A stretch of 64,000 nt of DNA from Schlesneria paludicola DSM 18645. Lineage in GTDB: Bacteria; Planctomycetota; Planctomycetia; Planctomycetales; Planctomycetaceae. Under the pieces are notes generated by a model that was not told the origin of the DNA, ran no database searches, and worked only from the letters and a program-made list of their open reading frames with translations. Each line of letters begins with the position of its first letter. Position 1 is the first letter of the stretch. Shown here in pieces: positions 35,032 to 44,340 of the stretch. Made by a program: the position numbers and the translations under genes. Where the stretch lies: NCBI RefSeq assembly GCF_000255655.1, contig NZ_JH636435.1, positions 498,209-562,208 of the forward strand, written 5' to 3'.

Positions 35032-37517
35032 GAGTGCGCCCCGTGATGTGTCGATGTGACCGAAGCCAATTGGCCATCGGCTTGTCCATTTGCCTGGGGA
35101 ACCTTAGCCGCAGGGGCCAGGGTTATGACGATCGATTTACTGGCGGGCTGGTTACTTCCTTCGGCAACCTGTCGCAAAGGTACCAGCGGATTCGATTCGG
35201 GATAATAGGTCGCGGCACATCCTGCTGGAATCTCGTACGGCACAATCATGAACTGGCTGGCGTGCCGCCGAATCCCTTCGTACTCGCTGCTCAAATCAAC
35301 CCATTGTCCTGATCGAAACTGCAATCGATCGATATCGAGCTGATTCATAAAAATGACGCGCCGTCCGCCCGCGATTCCGCGATAACGATCGTTCTGCCCA
35401 TAAATCGTGGTGTTGAACTGATCGTGACTGCGAAACGACATCATTAGAAGTTCATTTGATTTCAGCGTCCATTGCGGAATCGGATGGACCACGAAATTTG
35501 CCTTGCCAGTCTTGGTGGGGAACTCCTGCTTATCGCGTGGAACGTTCGGCAAATAGAAGCCACCGGGCTCGCGCACCCGTCGATTATAGTCATCAAAACC
35601 AGGAACGACGCGCTCGATATGATCCCGGATGCGATCGTAGTTCCCACAAAGCCCCATCCAGTCGACAGTACTTTTCGTACCGAGAGTCGCCTTCGCAAGA
35701 TGGCAAACAATCGCCGTCTCGCTCATCAGGGTGGGGCTCGCCGGACGCAATCGACCGCGACTCTCTTGCACGACCCCCATCGAATTTTCGCAACTCACGA
35801 TTTGCGGTCCGCTCGCCTGGTTGTCTTGTTCGCTGCGCCCGAGGCAGGGCAGGATCAATGATTGTTCGCCCGTGATCAAATGATTGCGATTCAGCTTCGT
35901 GCTGATGAATACGCTAAGCTTTAGCCGGCGAAACGCGTCGGCAACATACTCGGTATCGGGGCCCGCGCTCAAAAAATTCCCGCCAAGCCCAACAAAGACT
36001 CCAATCTTTCCTTCATGCATGGCCTGCATTCCACAGACCACGTCCAGGCCATGCTTTTGTGGAGGACTGAATTGAAACTCTTTGCCAAGTGCTTCCATGA
36101 AGCGATCGCTCATCTGTTCCCAGATGCCCATCGTCCGGTCACCTTGGACATTGCTGTGTCCACGAACGGGACAGACTCCCGCACCTTCGCGTCCGATCTG
36201 CCCCCGCAGCAGATGAAAGTTGGTCACAGTCTGAACGTTGGCAACGCCGTTGCGATGCTGAGTCAGCCCCATCGCCCAGCAACTGATCATCCGCTTGCTG
36301 TTGCACGCAATGTCAGCCGCTTTTCGAATGAGCTCGCGCGAGACTCCAGACGCATTGAGGATCTCGTCCCAGGTTGTAGCACGCAGATCCGCAAGGAACG
36401 CTTCGAAACCGGTGGTCTTCGCATCGATAAACTGACGATCAAACACTTGCCCGCCCGACCGATCGTCGGCTTCGAGCATTTCCTTCATGATCCCTTTCAG
36501 GCACGCCACATCGCCATTGATGCGGACGGGAAGGAACAAACTGGCGATCGTAGTCCCAGCCCCGAGCATATCACGCGGGGATTGCGGATGCTGGAAGCGG
36601 ATCATTCCCGTTTCCTTCAGGGGATTGATACTGACCACCTGACAGCCATTCCGAACCGCTTTCTCCAACTCCGAGAGCATCCGAGGATGATTTGTTCCCG
36701 GATTCTGACCAATGATGAAAATGCTGTCGGCATGGTCAAAATCGGAAAGCTTCACAGTCCCTTTGCCAATGCCAATCGATTCGTTCAGCCCCAGGCCGCT
36801 GGATTCGTGACACATATTCGAACAATCGGGCAGATTGTTGGTTCCGAATTGACGAATGAAAAGTTGATAGCAAAATGCCGCCTCGTTGCTTGCACGCCCC
36901 GACGTATAGAACAGCGCATCATCGGGAGAAGGCAGTTTATTTAATTCATCCGCGATCATCTGGAACGCGTCGCTCCAGCCAATCGATTCATAGTGCTGAC
37001 TGCCTCGACGCAGTACCAATGGATGAGTGATCCTCCCCTGGTCGCCCAGCCATTGCTCAGTGCGACTCGCCAGATCGGCGATGCTGTGAGCCCTGAAAAA
37101 CTCTGGGTCCACTCTCCGGCTCGTCGACTCCCAGGCGATTGCTTTGGCACCGTTCTCACAGAACTCGGCCACATTCCGATTGCCATCAGGATCAGGCCAG
37201 GCACAACTCGGACAATCAAATCCACCCTTTTGATTCATTGATAACAGGCTGCGTGTGCTCCGCATCGGCCCATGGAAAGCAGAGAATTTCAGGCTTTCAA
37301 ATACTCCATGAAATCCTGCGGCGGTTTCATCACGAGCAGTGATGCGAGGAATGTCCTGCCCCAGTGGATATTGAGCGTCCACAGTTCGCAGCGACACCTG
37401 GGGAGTAGCAGTCGGCTCCTCGGCCGCAATCGGCTTCGGAGAATGAACATTTCGCTGATTGGGCGCACTGTTTTCGTCGCGCTGATCTTCATTCTGCGGG
37501 TGAGTGTCACCATTCAT
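35028..37517 (-). CDS. FdhF/YdeP-family molybdopterin oxidoreductase
   Basis: About 829 residues from ATG 37517, preceded by GGAG seven bases upstream; the frame continues to 37649 without support. An N-terminal Cys pair (GFDCPSCAWPDPDG) is followed by the molybdopterin core: FYTSGRASNEAAFCYQLFIR, NMCHESSGLGLNESIG, FIIGQNPGTNHPRML and the C-terminal cofactor-binding domain (MMSFRSHDQFNTTIYGQNDR). These fit the YdeP/FdhF-like branch, which has no separate iron-sulfur or membrane subunit; none is encoded here. No Tat signal is seen, so it is cytoplasmic. Coupling to fdhD suggests a sulfurated Mo/W-bis-MGD site. Formate is the likely but unproven substrate. Confidence 0.9.
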   Translation of the reverse strand: MNGDTHPQNEDQRDENSAPNQRNVHSPKPIAAEEPTATPQVSLRTVDAQYPLGQDIPRITARDETAAGFHGVFESLKFSAFHGPMRSTRSLLSMNQKGGFDCPSCAWPDPDGNRNVAEFCENGAKAIAWESTSRRVDPEFFRAHSIADLASRTEQWLGDQGRITHPLVLRRGSQHYESIGWSDAFQMIADELNKLPSPDDALFYTSGRASNEAAFCYQLFIRQFGTNNLPDCSNMCHESSGLGLNESIGIGKGTVKLSDFDHADSIFIIGQNPGTNHPRMLSELEKAVRNGCQVVSINPLKETGMIRFQHPQSPRDMLGAGTTIASLFLPVRINGDVACLKGIMKEMLEADDRSGGQVFDRQFIDAKTTGFEAFLADLRATTWDEILNASGVSRELIRKAADIACNSKRMISCWAMGLTQHRNGVANVQTVTNFHLLRGQIGREGAGVCPVRGHSNVQGDRTMGIWEQMSDRFMEALGKEFQFSPPQKHGLDVVCGMQAMHEGKIGVFVGLGGNFLSAGPDTEYVADAFRRLKLSVFISTKLNRNHLITGEQSLILPCLGRSEQDNQASGPQIVSCENSMGVVQESRGRLRPASPTLMSETAIVCHLAKATLGTKSTVDWMGLCGNYDRIRDHIERVVPGFDDYNRRVREPGGFYLPNVPRDKQEFPTKTGKANFVVHPIPQWTLKSNELLMMSFRSHDQFNTTIYGQNDRYRGIAGGRRVIFMNQLDIDRLQFRSGQWVDLSSEYEGIRRHASQFMIVPYEIPAGCAATYYPESNPLVPLRQVAEGSNQPASKSIVITLAPAAKVPQANGQADGQLASVTSTHHGAHS

Positions 37518-37869
37518 CGATTTACTCCAACACATGATGCCACGCGCAGCACGCGAATGTTCAGGCGCGACCAATATCATTCGTCCAGTACGATTTAGCA
37601 GAGTGTTGAAGTCATCGGGATTGGCTCCGCCCGGATGAAAAACCGCCAAGAAATCCTGACGGCCAAGGTGCCTGTTCCCTTACTTCAGCAGTCTGTTGGG
37701 GATGTTTTACAAGAAATATCATACTGGCATCGCCCAGTATTACGACTGTGAAAACTTCGTCAGCCTTATTGATCGAAGACCTGCATTCAGTGCCAAACCC
37801 GGTCAACGAATCGTCCGCTTCATGTCGCGTGACGATTGGTCGGCATGAGACGTTTTTGACGGCGAAACG
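37518..37869. other. Intergenic region with a dispersed repeat copy
   Basis: 352 bp between the oxidoreductase start and the end of the next minus-strand gene. It contains one copy of a 43-bp repeat (37639-37681) also found at 44281-44323. No gene is supported. Confidence 0.5.
37639..37681. repeat. Short dispersed repeat, CCAAGGTGCC family, copy 1
   Basis: Aligned without gaps with 44281-44323, about 33 of 43 positions agree, including CGCCA, TCCTGA and CCAAGGTGCC. A shorter complement (GGAACAGGCACCTGGG) lies at 28787-28802. All three are intergenic. Confidence 0.55.
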
Positions 37870-38727
37870 CTAGAACGTCTCAATTTTGACGTCGGCAATC
37901 ATCTCGATAAAGTCCGAAGAAGCTCCGATGAACGTACCAGAGACCGGCATCACACCCCGCGGGTGATGGCTAACGCCGACAACAATGTGCTTCAGAGAGG
38001 TTGCCTCGCCCAATGTCGGATCAAATCCCCGCCAGCCTAGGATCGGAAGGTAAACTTCGGTCCATGCGTGCATGGCGGCTCGGCCAGCCGCCGACGCAGG
38101 ACAATCGAGATAGCCGCTCGCAAACCGTGCAGCGAGCCCCAGGGAACGCACTGCATCCATCATGAGTGTCGCCGCATCGCGACAAGACCCCGACCGAAGC
38201 TTGATTGTTTGAGCTGGGGTTTGGACGCCTTTGCTGTAACGGCGCTGGTATTTAGTTTGCTTCGAGATGAGGAAACACAACGCCAGCAATCGACTTTCGA
38301 CGTCGTCAGCAGACGTGAGTTCTGGAAACTGCTGAAGCCAGAGTTGTACGTCGACGAGGTCGTCGGGATACGACAAGGACTGGTAGACGCCTGCGATGGG
38401 AGCCTCCAGAGCGTCATATTCCACCGGAAATCCCACCAGAATTGGCTGATGCGATTCTTGCTTAGGGAACGGAATCGTTCGGACAACCGTCACCGTGCTG
38501 CAAACTTCAAGACGCGCCGCAGGCTCCAGAAAGTCAACAATCGCGACCGAATTACTGTAGACGTCGCGAGCCCATACGAGTCGGTGAGTGGGTTTGATCT
38601 CGATCGACATCCCCTCAATCCGCACGTCGTGCCCTTCACGTGGGCGAACGACGAGTCGATGTCGTCCCAGCGTGACGGGATTCCGGTACATATAAACCGT
38701 ACGATGTTCAATTCGAAGTTTTGACAT
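37870..38727 (-). CDS. Transglutaminase-like cysteine peptidase family protein (second of a pair)
   Basis: About 285 residues from ATG 38727 (MSKLRIEHRTVYMYRNPVTL). The N-terminal beta domain is of the bacterial transglutaminase N type, with RHRLVVRPREGHDVRI. The transglutaminase core has the triad Cys in LRSGSCRDAATLMMDAV, His in AMHAWTEVYLP and Asp in WRGFDPTLGE. Such proteins act as proteases or amidases; a circular ligand is not evident. Its start lies inside the end of the upstream transglutaminase gene (20-bp overlap), so the two are co-transcribed. No signal peptide is seen, so it is cytoplasmic. Confidence 0.9.
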   Translation of the reverse strand: MSKLRIEHRTVYMYRNPVTLGRHRLVVRPREGHDVRIEGMSIEIKPTHRLVWARDVYSNSVAIVDFLEPAARLEVCSTVTVVRTIPFPKQESHQPILVGFPVEYDALEAPIAGVYQSLSYPDDLVDVQLWLQQFPELTSADDVESRLLALCFLISKQTKYQRRYSKGVQTPAQTIKLRSGSCRDAATLMMDAVRSLGLAARFASGYLDCPASAAGRAAMHAWTEVYLPILGWRGFDPTLGEATSLKHIVVGVSHHPRGVMPVSGTFIGASSDFIEMIADVKIETF

Positions 38728-39580
38728 TTCCGGATTCGAGAGAAACTCCTCGCCCTTGAAGCTGGTGGCCGTGAACGGCAACAAATTTTTGCCCCGGACT
38801 CAACCGACAATCCACGGTGATCTTCGTTCCTTGAACGCCGCCGAAAATGCTGGCGACTGCAGCATCAGCAGCATCCCGCCCAGTCCCAATGCGCACCAAT
38901 CCGTTCAACGGCACAAGTCGCGTCGCATCGAACACCATCCATTGCCCTGCCAAATAACACTCGAAGCAGGCATGGAAATCAGGGGGCGTCAGCTGGTAGG
39001 CATAACCGGAAAAATACCTCGCAGGGATGTTCACAGCTCGACAGAGCGCAATTCCGAGATGGGCAAAATCACGACAGACACCTCGTCTCTGTACGACGGT
39101 GTCGTATGCGGACGTCTCTGAGTCGGTGCTTCCTAAAGCATATTCAACATTTGCGTGAATCCACTTATCGATCGCTACGACTTTCTCGTACGGGTCCGCG
39201 ATGCGTCCAAAAAGATCCCAGGCCAGCTTTCCAAGCCGATCCGATTGGCAGTAACGGCTTGGAAATAGAAAGGGGATGGCACGACGGTCCAGCTCGGCAA
39301 TCGAAGTGGGATCTGACCCCTTCGCCTGAACGACTTCGGTTGCGCAGTCCACGCGCGCCGCGTATTCGACCGTCAAATTTTGAGCAGTTCCCGTTTCGAG
39401 TCGTACGAATCGACTTCCCCCCTCTTCGAGAGAGAATTCCTCAGTGGCGATTTCGGGCGTAATCGTTAGGCGTTCATCCAGAATCAACTGCGACACATTA
39501 TTTTGAGCGTGGATATTCAGAATTAATGTCGACGGAAATTTGACGACATATTCCAATCGTGACGAAACATCGAATCGCAT
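38708..39580 (-). CDS. Transglutaminase-like cysteine peptidase family protein (first of a pair)
   Basis: About 290 residues from ATG 39580 (MRFDVSSRLEYVVKFPSTLI); the frame opens at 39610. An N-terminal beta domain precedes the core, with catalytic Cys in QRRGVCRDFAHLGIALCRA, His in PPDFHACFECYLAG and Asp in WMVFDATRLVPLNG. The DFHACFECYL/WMVFDAT arrangement is the branch common in transglutaminase-like proteins of soil and aquatic bacteria. It is paired and overlapping with a second, diverged transglutaminase, suggesting that the products work on the same substrate or as a heterodimer, which is inference. Confidence 0.9.
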   Translation of the reverse strand: MRFDVSSRLEYVVKFPSTLILNIHAQNNVSQLILDERLTITPEIATEEFSLEEGGSRFVRLETGTAQNLTVEYAARVDCATEVVQAKGSDPTSIAELDRRAIPFLFPSRYCQSDRLGKLAWDLFGRIADPYEKVVAIDKWIHANVEYALGSTDSETSAYDTVVQRRGVCRDFAHLGIALCRAVNIPARYFSGYAYQLTPPDFHACFECYLAGQWMVFDATRLVPLNGLVRIGTGRDAADAAVASIFGGVQGTKITVDCRLSPGQKFVAVHGHQLQGRGVSLESGNVKTSN

Positions 39581-39638
39581 GAAAACAGCCCGATCCAAGC
39601 TAAGAATCAAATCATCAGACCATCATAAGGTGAGAGGA

Positions 39639-40055
39639 TCACTTCATCATCTTCACCATTTCACGACATTCTTTTGCGCATTGTCGACAGGATTTTGCGC
39701 ATGCGGCCATGTGCGAGTCGTCAGGGAACTTTTCACAGGCTGCAGCACAATCCTCACACGATTTCGCACAGGCGTCAGCAGTGTGGGCTGCCAGCATGCT
39801 CTGTCGGCTGCAGAGAGTCGCGCATAATTTACAAACATCGGCGCAATCGACGCACAGTCGCATACATTGCGAATGAGTTTTCTTGCCTTCATCAACGAGT
39901 TTCGCGCAGTGGTTGAAGCAGCTATCACAACGAAGCTGGCAGTCGGCACAAGTTTTAGCGCACTGAGCCATATGCGTCGCGTGTGGTCCGTCATCCGCAA
40001 TTGCGATCATTCCGACCAAAGCAATGGCACTTCCGAGAGTCAGGTTGCGAAACAT
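39639..40055 (-). CDS. Cys-rich four-helix-bundle copper-storage-like protein (Csp/DUF326), exported
   Basis: 138 residues with 20 Cys after an N-terminal signal peptide (MFRNLTLGSAIALVGMIAIA). Cys pairs recur as CxxxC and CxxC along the helices (AKTCADCQLRCDSC, CMRLCVDCADVCKLC, CAKSCEDCAAACEKF, CAKSCRQCAKECREM), which is the pattern of Csp proteins, where Cys line the core of a helix bundle and bind many Cu(I) ions. A consensus AAGGAGG ribosome binding site lies five bases before the ATG, suggesting high expression. Export implies periplasmic copper sequestration. No copper regulator or exporter is adjacent. Confidence 0.85.
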   Translation of the reverse strand: MFRNLTLGSAIALVGMIAIADDGPHATHMAQCAKTCADCQLRCDSCFNHCAKLVDEGKKTHSQCMRLCVDCADVCKLCATLCSRQSMLAAHTADACAKSCEDCAAACEKFPDDSHMAACAKSCRQCAKECREMVKMMK

Positions 40056-40153
40056 GAGATCCTCCTTCGTGAGAACGATTGGATGGGAACGCGATTCATA
40101 ATCGCTCGACGATGCTTCGCCCGGGCGCAGCCCCCGAGAGTGGACATCTATTG

Positions 40154-40612
40154 TTAACGAGTCGCGCTGGCAGAACTTTTCTTGACACCGCGAGCTTTGG
40201 GATTTTTCTGGGTGGAAGACGCAATGGCTTTAGCCGTTTTGTTCTGCTTATGCGTCGTTCTGGATTGAGGGGTCACCGTACCGATCGCGGATTCCACCGC
40301 AGAGCTCACTCGCTTCGTCACCATCGCGAGCGGCTTTTTTGTCGCCGCTGCAACCTGATTTGCCGCAGCTTCAATGGGATGATGGCCTTCCGCCGAGGCA
40401 GTACCGATCATCGCGCCAGCCACTCCCCCTGCGACAGCGCCAATTGGACCAGCAATCATTCCTCCAATCGTCGCTCCGACGATACCTCCCGCCGTCTGCT
40501 TCGAGACGGTCGGTAGATTCGGTTCAAGCTTCGGATTCGACTTCCGAGTCGAACTGCGGGGTTTTGCTGTTTTGGGAATTGGATTCTCAGATTCCTTGCG
40601 TTTGCCAACCAT
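40154..40612 (-). CDS. Glycine-zipper protein with basic Ala/Lys-rich tail
   Basis: About 152 residues from ATG 40612, with AGGAG ten bases upstream; the frame opens at 40708. A Lys/Ser/Pro-rich N-terminus leads to a glycine-zipper hairpin (GGIVGATIGGMIAGPIGAVA, then GGVAGAMIGTASA, about 40-72), a motif that inserts into or spans membranes. The C-terminal half is Ala/Lys/Thr-rich and strongly basic (KQNKTAKAIASSTQKNPKAR). No signal peptide is visible. It may be a membrane-associated or nucleoid-binding protein; the function is not assigned. Confidence 0.65.
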   Translation of the reverse strand: MVGKRKESENPIPKTAKPRSSTRKSNPKLEPNLPTVSKQTAGGIVGATIGGMIAGPIGAVAGGVAGAMIGTASAEGHHPIEAAANQVAAATKKPLAMVTKRVSSAVESAIGTVTPQSRTTHKQNKTAKAIASSTQKNPKARGVKKSSASATR

Positions 40613-40882
40613 TTCTTTCGACTCCTTGCAGGCAGAGGAAGCACCATCAACTGAATGACAGGAGATATGCAATTCAAATGCCAGAGTTCGGAGCGATCGA
40701 AAAAGCAATCAGAATTGAGTTGTCAGCCCCGATTACACGCGAGAATGTCCTAGTAGGGGGGAGCTGGATCATTCCGCTAGCTCCACTTCAGTGTCTCGTC
40801 ACCCACCATGATGACTGAGCAGCCCTCATTCAGTGGTGAATACAAATCGGTCTGACGCTGGTGCCAAAGCACCCATGAATGC

Positions 40883-40917
40883 GACAGGCCACACCGTGAT
40901 TCACGGTGTGGCCTGTC
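40883..40917 (-). terminator. 17-bp perfect inverted repeat past htpG (probable terminator)
   Basis: GACAGGCCACACCGTGA (40883-40899) and TCACGGTGTGGCCTGTC (40901-40917) are exact complements around a single base, so the real hairpin loop would be formed from the innermost bases. It lies 22 bp after the htpG stop codon. No long T-run follows on the minus strand, so it may be a non-canonical terminator, a transcript-stabilising hairpin or a repeat. Confidence 0.55.
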
Positions 40918-40939
40918 ATGTTGTCTTCCAAAGTCTGAA

Positions 40940-42877
40940 CTAAATCACAATCGCGGTCTTCGTGCGGGCCAGTTCCTCCATGAACTTCATCGCGCGAGTC
41001 GTCGTTTCTTCCACATCAGGAATCATGCCGTCCAAAATCAAGGCGTTCGCATACAGTTGCCGGCCGCAATCGCGAATGAACTCGTCGTTATCCGAATTAT
41101 TGCTTAGTTCACAGAGCCGCGTCACCAAAGCCGCGTGTGGATTGACCTCCATCAAGCGTTTCGGCGACTCGTAATCCTTCATCGTATGACTGAGGACCTT
41201 CTGCAACTGATTGCTCATCGTCCCCTGCGGATTGACTAAACAGCAAGCACTTTCAGTCAATCGCGATGATTCCAGCACATCGGTGACTTTGCTATCGAGC
41301 GCACCGCGGAACAGTTCGAGGACGCGAGTGAAATTCTTCGGCTTCGGTTTCAGCACTTCGTCGGCGGGGGGATTGGTCGATTCCGGAAATTCCACCTCGG
41401 AAGAGTCGATCGAAATCAGGTCTTTCTTCTCGTACTGTCGCATTTGCGTGAGCGCGAATTCGTCGATGGGATCGTCCAGGAATAGCACTTCCAAATGACG
41501 CTTACGGAATGCCTCGAGGTGAGGGTGCCGCGACAACGCATTCAGATCAGGTCCGCTCAGGTAGTAGATTTGCTTTTGACCTTCAACTGCCCGCTGCAGG
41601 TAGGCATCGAGTGACACGGCTGGGAGCGCCGCTTTCTCTTCACCGCCCGTAACGATTGGCGTCTGTTCAACCGAATGCGTCGAATGGAATCGCATCAACT
41701 TCGCGATCCTCTCGCGGTTCTCGAAGTCCTGACCGATACCGGTTCGCAGAATTGGACCAAACTGCTGGTAGAAGGTCTTGAATGTTTCAGGTTGTTCTTC
41801 CGCCAGGCTCGCCAGGTGATCTAACACCTTCTTGACCAAAACCCGTTTGAGCTTCGGCAGCAGCTTATGGTCCTGCAATGTTTCCCGGGACACGTTCAGC
41901 GGCAGGTCGGCGGAATCGACGACACCGTACAAGAATCGCAAATACTCGGGCAACAGGTCGCGACAATCGTCCTGCACGAGGATCCGTTTTGCACAGAGGT
42001 TAATTCCGTGCTCAATATTCCCAAAACCCATCAATTCGAAATTCGTGGGGGGACAGTACAGGATCGAGTGGAACTGAATCGGCGAATCGCTCGAGAGATG
42101 CAAGTGCCAGAGCGGACTCTCATCCGAGTGATGCGTCAACCACTGATAGAACCCTGTATGCTGTTCCTCGGTGACCTGATTCTTCGGTTCGACCCAAATC
42201 GGCTTCTGCTCGTTCAGGGTCTCTTCAGCCAGCTTGATCGGATGAGGTACGAATGTCGAATATTTGCGGACGATGAATTTCAGCCGATGCGGATCGGTGA
42301 ATTCGTCCATATCATCTTTTAGATGCAAACGAATCTGCGCACCACGTGGCACATCGCCTTCCACAGGTGTGATCGAGAAGCGGCCCGACCCATCGGATTC
42401 CCAGCGCCAGCCACTTTGCTCACGGTAGCTGCGCGTCACCACCTCCACGCGATCAGCCAGCATGAACGCCGCATAGAAGCCAACTCCGAACTGTCCGATC
42501 AATGACAGGTCGGCCGAAGGCGTCTCACCACCGGTTTCTTCGGCCTTGGCGGACAGACTGCGCAGAAACTCTTTCGAACCGCTGTGGGCAATCGTTCCAA
42601 GATTCTGCACCAGTTCGTCGTGCGTCAGCCCGACACCATTGTCGCGAATGACGAGCAACTTGGCTTCTTTGTCCGGTTCGAGCGTAATCTCCAATGGCGC
42701 ACCATCGCGATACTGCTCTTCAGACAATTGAATGTGCCGAAGCTTGTTTAACGAGTCCGATGCGTTGGAAATCAACTCACGCAGCGCAATCTCGCGGTTC
42801 TGGTAAAGCGAATGCGAGAGGATATGCAAAAGTTGTTTGATTTCGGTCTGAAACGTGAATTCCTGAGGCTGAGACAC
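40940..42877 (-). CDS. htpG: Molecular chaperone HtpG (Hsp90)
   Basis: 645 residues from the GTG at 42877, with GGAG placed six bases upstream; a TTG at 42895 would lie before that ribosome binding site. The Hsp90 N-domain is unmistakable: ELISNASDSLNKLRHIQL, LLVIRDNGVGLTHDEL, LIGQFGVGFYAAFMLADRVE. The middle domain has DLPLNVSRETLQ, and the C-domain ends with the dimerisation region. It is an ATP-driven cytoplasmic chaperone. It stands alone, with a hairpin directly after its stop. Regulation by heat cannot be judged from the sequence. Confidence 0.97.
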   Translation of the reverse strand: MSQPQEFTFQTEIKQLLHILSHSLYQNREIALRELISNASDSLNKLRHIQLSEEQYRDGAPLEITLEPDKEAKLLVIRDNGVGLTHDELVQNLGTIAHSGSKEFLRSLSAKAEETGGETPSADLSLIGQFGVGFYAAFMLADRVEVVTRSYREQSGWRWESDGSGRFSITPVEGDVPRGAQIRLHLKDDMDEFTDPHRLKFIVRKYSTFVPHPIKLAEETLNEQKPIWVEPKNQVTEEQHTGFYQWLTHHSDESPLWHLHLSSDSPIQFHSILYCPPTNFELMGFGNIEHGINLCAKRILVQDDCRDLLPEYLRFLYGVVDSADLPLNVSRETLQDHKLLPKLKRVLVKKVLDHLASLAEEQPETFKTFYQQFGPILRTGIGQDFENRERIAKLMRFHSTHSVEQTPIVTGGEEKAALPAVSLDAYLQRAVEGQKQIYYLSGPDLNALSRHPHLEAFRKRHLEVLFLDDPIDEFALTQMRQYEKKDLISIDSSEVEFPESTNPPADEVLKPKPKNFTRVLELFRGALDSKVTDVLESSRLTESACCLVNPQGTMSNQLQKVLSHTMKDYESPKRLMEVNPHAALVTRLCELSNNSDNDEFIRDCGRQLYANALILDGMIPDVEETTTRAMKFMEELARTKTAIVI

Positions 42878-43051
42878 GGTGGACTCCAAATTCAATCAAC
42901 AACAGTTAATGGTTCGAAAGGCAGACAACGCCCTGTCTCACAACGCAAAAGCAACTCGCGCGCCAGCCCGCAAATCACCTGAAAACAGAGGATTTGCACG
43001 AATTGACAGTGAGAGAACGACTCCAGAAACCGCCAATTTGGCAGACGTTGG

Positions 43052-44155
43052 TCAACCAATTTTCAGGCTGGCGACGGCAACCAGTGCCAGGAGCGCGGCA
43101 CAGATCCAAAATCGGATCACGATCTTCGTTTCGTGGTCCCCTTTGAAAACGAAGTGATTGTGAAGTGGACTACACGCCAGGACTCGCTTGCCCGTCAACT
43201 TGAAGGAAGCGACCTGCGCAATCACACTCAGGGTTTCAACAACAAAGATCCCCCCGACAATCAGCAGCAAGACTTCTTGCCGCGTGACAAGAGCCCCATA
43301 TCCCAGCAGAGCCCCAGTTGGCAGCGAGCCGCTGTCGCCCATGAAGACTTGGGCGGGATGACAGTTGAACCAAAGGAAACCCAGCATCGCTCCTACGAGC
43401 GCCCCAAATAGGACGCTCAATTCCCCTGCGCCGGTCATATGGGGAATCGACAGATACTCGGCCATAATTCGATGGCCGGACAAATAGGTGAGTACCGCGA
43501 ACGCCGATCCGGCAAAAATCAGGCAACCGGGCGCCAACCCATCCAGGCCGTCGGTCAAATTCACACCATTCGAACTGCCCACGATCACCAAGGCCGCCCA
43601 AATGATGAAGAAGACGTTCAATGCGACACTGAACTTGCCGAAGGGGAAAATCAATTCGACTCCCTGTGGCTTCGTGGCCTGAACGAAATACAGAGCGATG
43701 GCCACAAATAAGGCCAGCAACCACTGCCAGGCAAATTTGTCACGAGCCGTTAGCCCTCGCTGCTTTGAGCGGACCTTAATCCAGTCGTCCTGCGCGCCGA
43801 TGGCACCAAAGCCAATCACAACGACGAGCGCTTGCAACAAGTAGCGATTCGTCAGGTCTCCACAAAGAATCGCCGCAACGACGATCGCCAACACAATAAA
43901 CAGGCCACCCATCGTCGGGGTATTGCCTTTCGCAGCGTGAAGTTCGTTCAATTTCTGCGAGGCGCTGTCGATTCGTTCGCGAAAATTCTGTTTCAGCCAG
44001 CGAATGGCATGTGGCCCAAAAATCAGGGCCGTGATGAACGAAATCATCGTTGCCAATGCAATGCGGGCGGTCAGAAAGACGCGTGAATCCCCTGTCGACA
44101 CCCCGGCGATACGCTCGAAAAAACTGGGATAGTGGTTCAGCAACCAGACGAGCAT
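43052..44155 (-). CDS. mraY: Phospho-N-acetylmuramoyl-pentapeptide transferase MraY
   Basis: 367 residues, polytopic (about ten TM helices). MraY transfers phospho-MurNAc-pentapeptide to undecaprenyl phosphate, giving lipid I. Diagnostic segments: [20 protein letters not shown], the catalytic loop [19 protein letters not shown] (aspartate pair), [39 protein letters not shown], and the C-terminal [19 protein letters not shown] loop. It is not inside a mur/dcw cluster: htpG and a symporter are its neighbours. Its presence supports peptidoglycan synthesis in this organism, a point long debated for planctomycetes and now accepted. Confidence 0.96.
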   Translation of the reverse strand: MLVWLLNHYPSFFERIAGVSTGDSRVFLTARIALATMISFITALIFGPHAIRWLKQNFRERIDSASQKLNELHAAKGNTPTMGGLFIVLAIVVAAILCGDLTNRYLLQALVVVIGFGAIGAQDDWIKVRSKQRGLTARDKFAWQWLLALFVAIALYFVQATKPQGVELIFPFGKFSVALNVFFIIWAALVIVGSSNGVNLTDGLDGLAPGCLIFAGSAFAVLTYLSGHRIMAEYLSIPHMTGAGELSVLFGALVGAMLGFLWFNCHPAQVFMGDSGSLPTGALLGYGALVTRQEVLLLIVGGIFVVETLSVIAQVASFKLTGKRVLACSPLHNHFVFKGDHETKIVIRFWICAALLALVAVASLKIG

Positions 44156-44280
44156 GAAAGTTCATTCATCGATTGTTGGCAGGTATATGTGTGGAGGGAG
44201 GGCTTCGCTAATCAGCTCTGGTTTGCAACGTCGCTCGCAAACGCCTGTTGAAATCGCGAGGACGGGTTTCGCCCACATTC

Positions 44281-44323
44281 AAAATCGCCACGACGTCCTG
44301 AACACCAAGGTGCCGGTCCCCGT
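44281..44323. repeat. Short dispersed repeat, CCAAGGTGCC family, copy 2
   Basis: Aligned with 37639-37681 at about 33 of 43 bases. It lies in the 185-bp gap between mraY and the small membrane protein gene, just past that small gene's stop. Confidence 0.55.
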
Positions 44324-44340
44324 TGGTTCAAGATGTTCAG

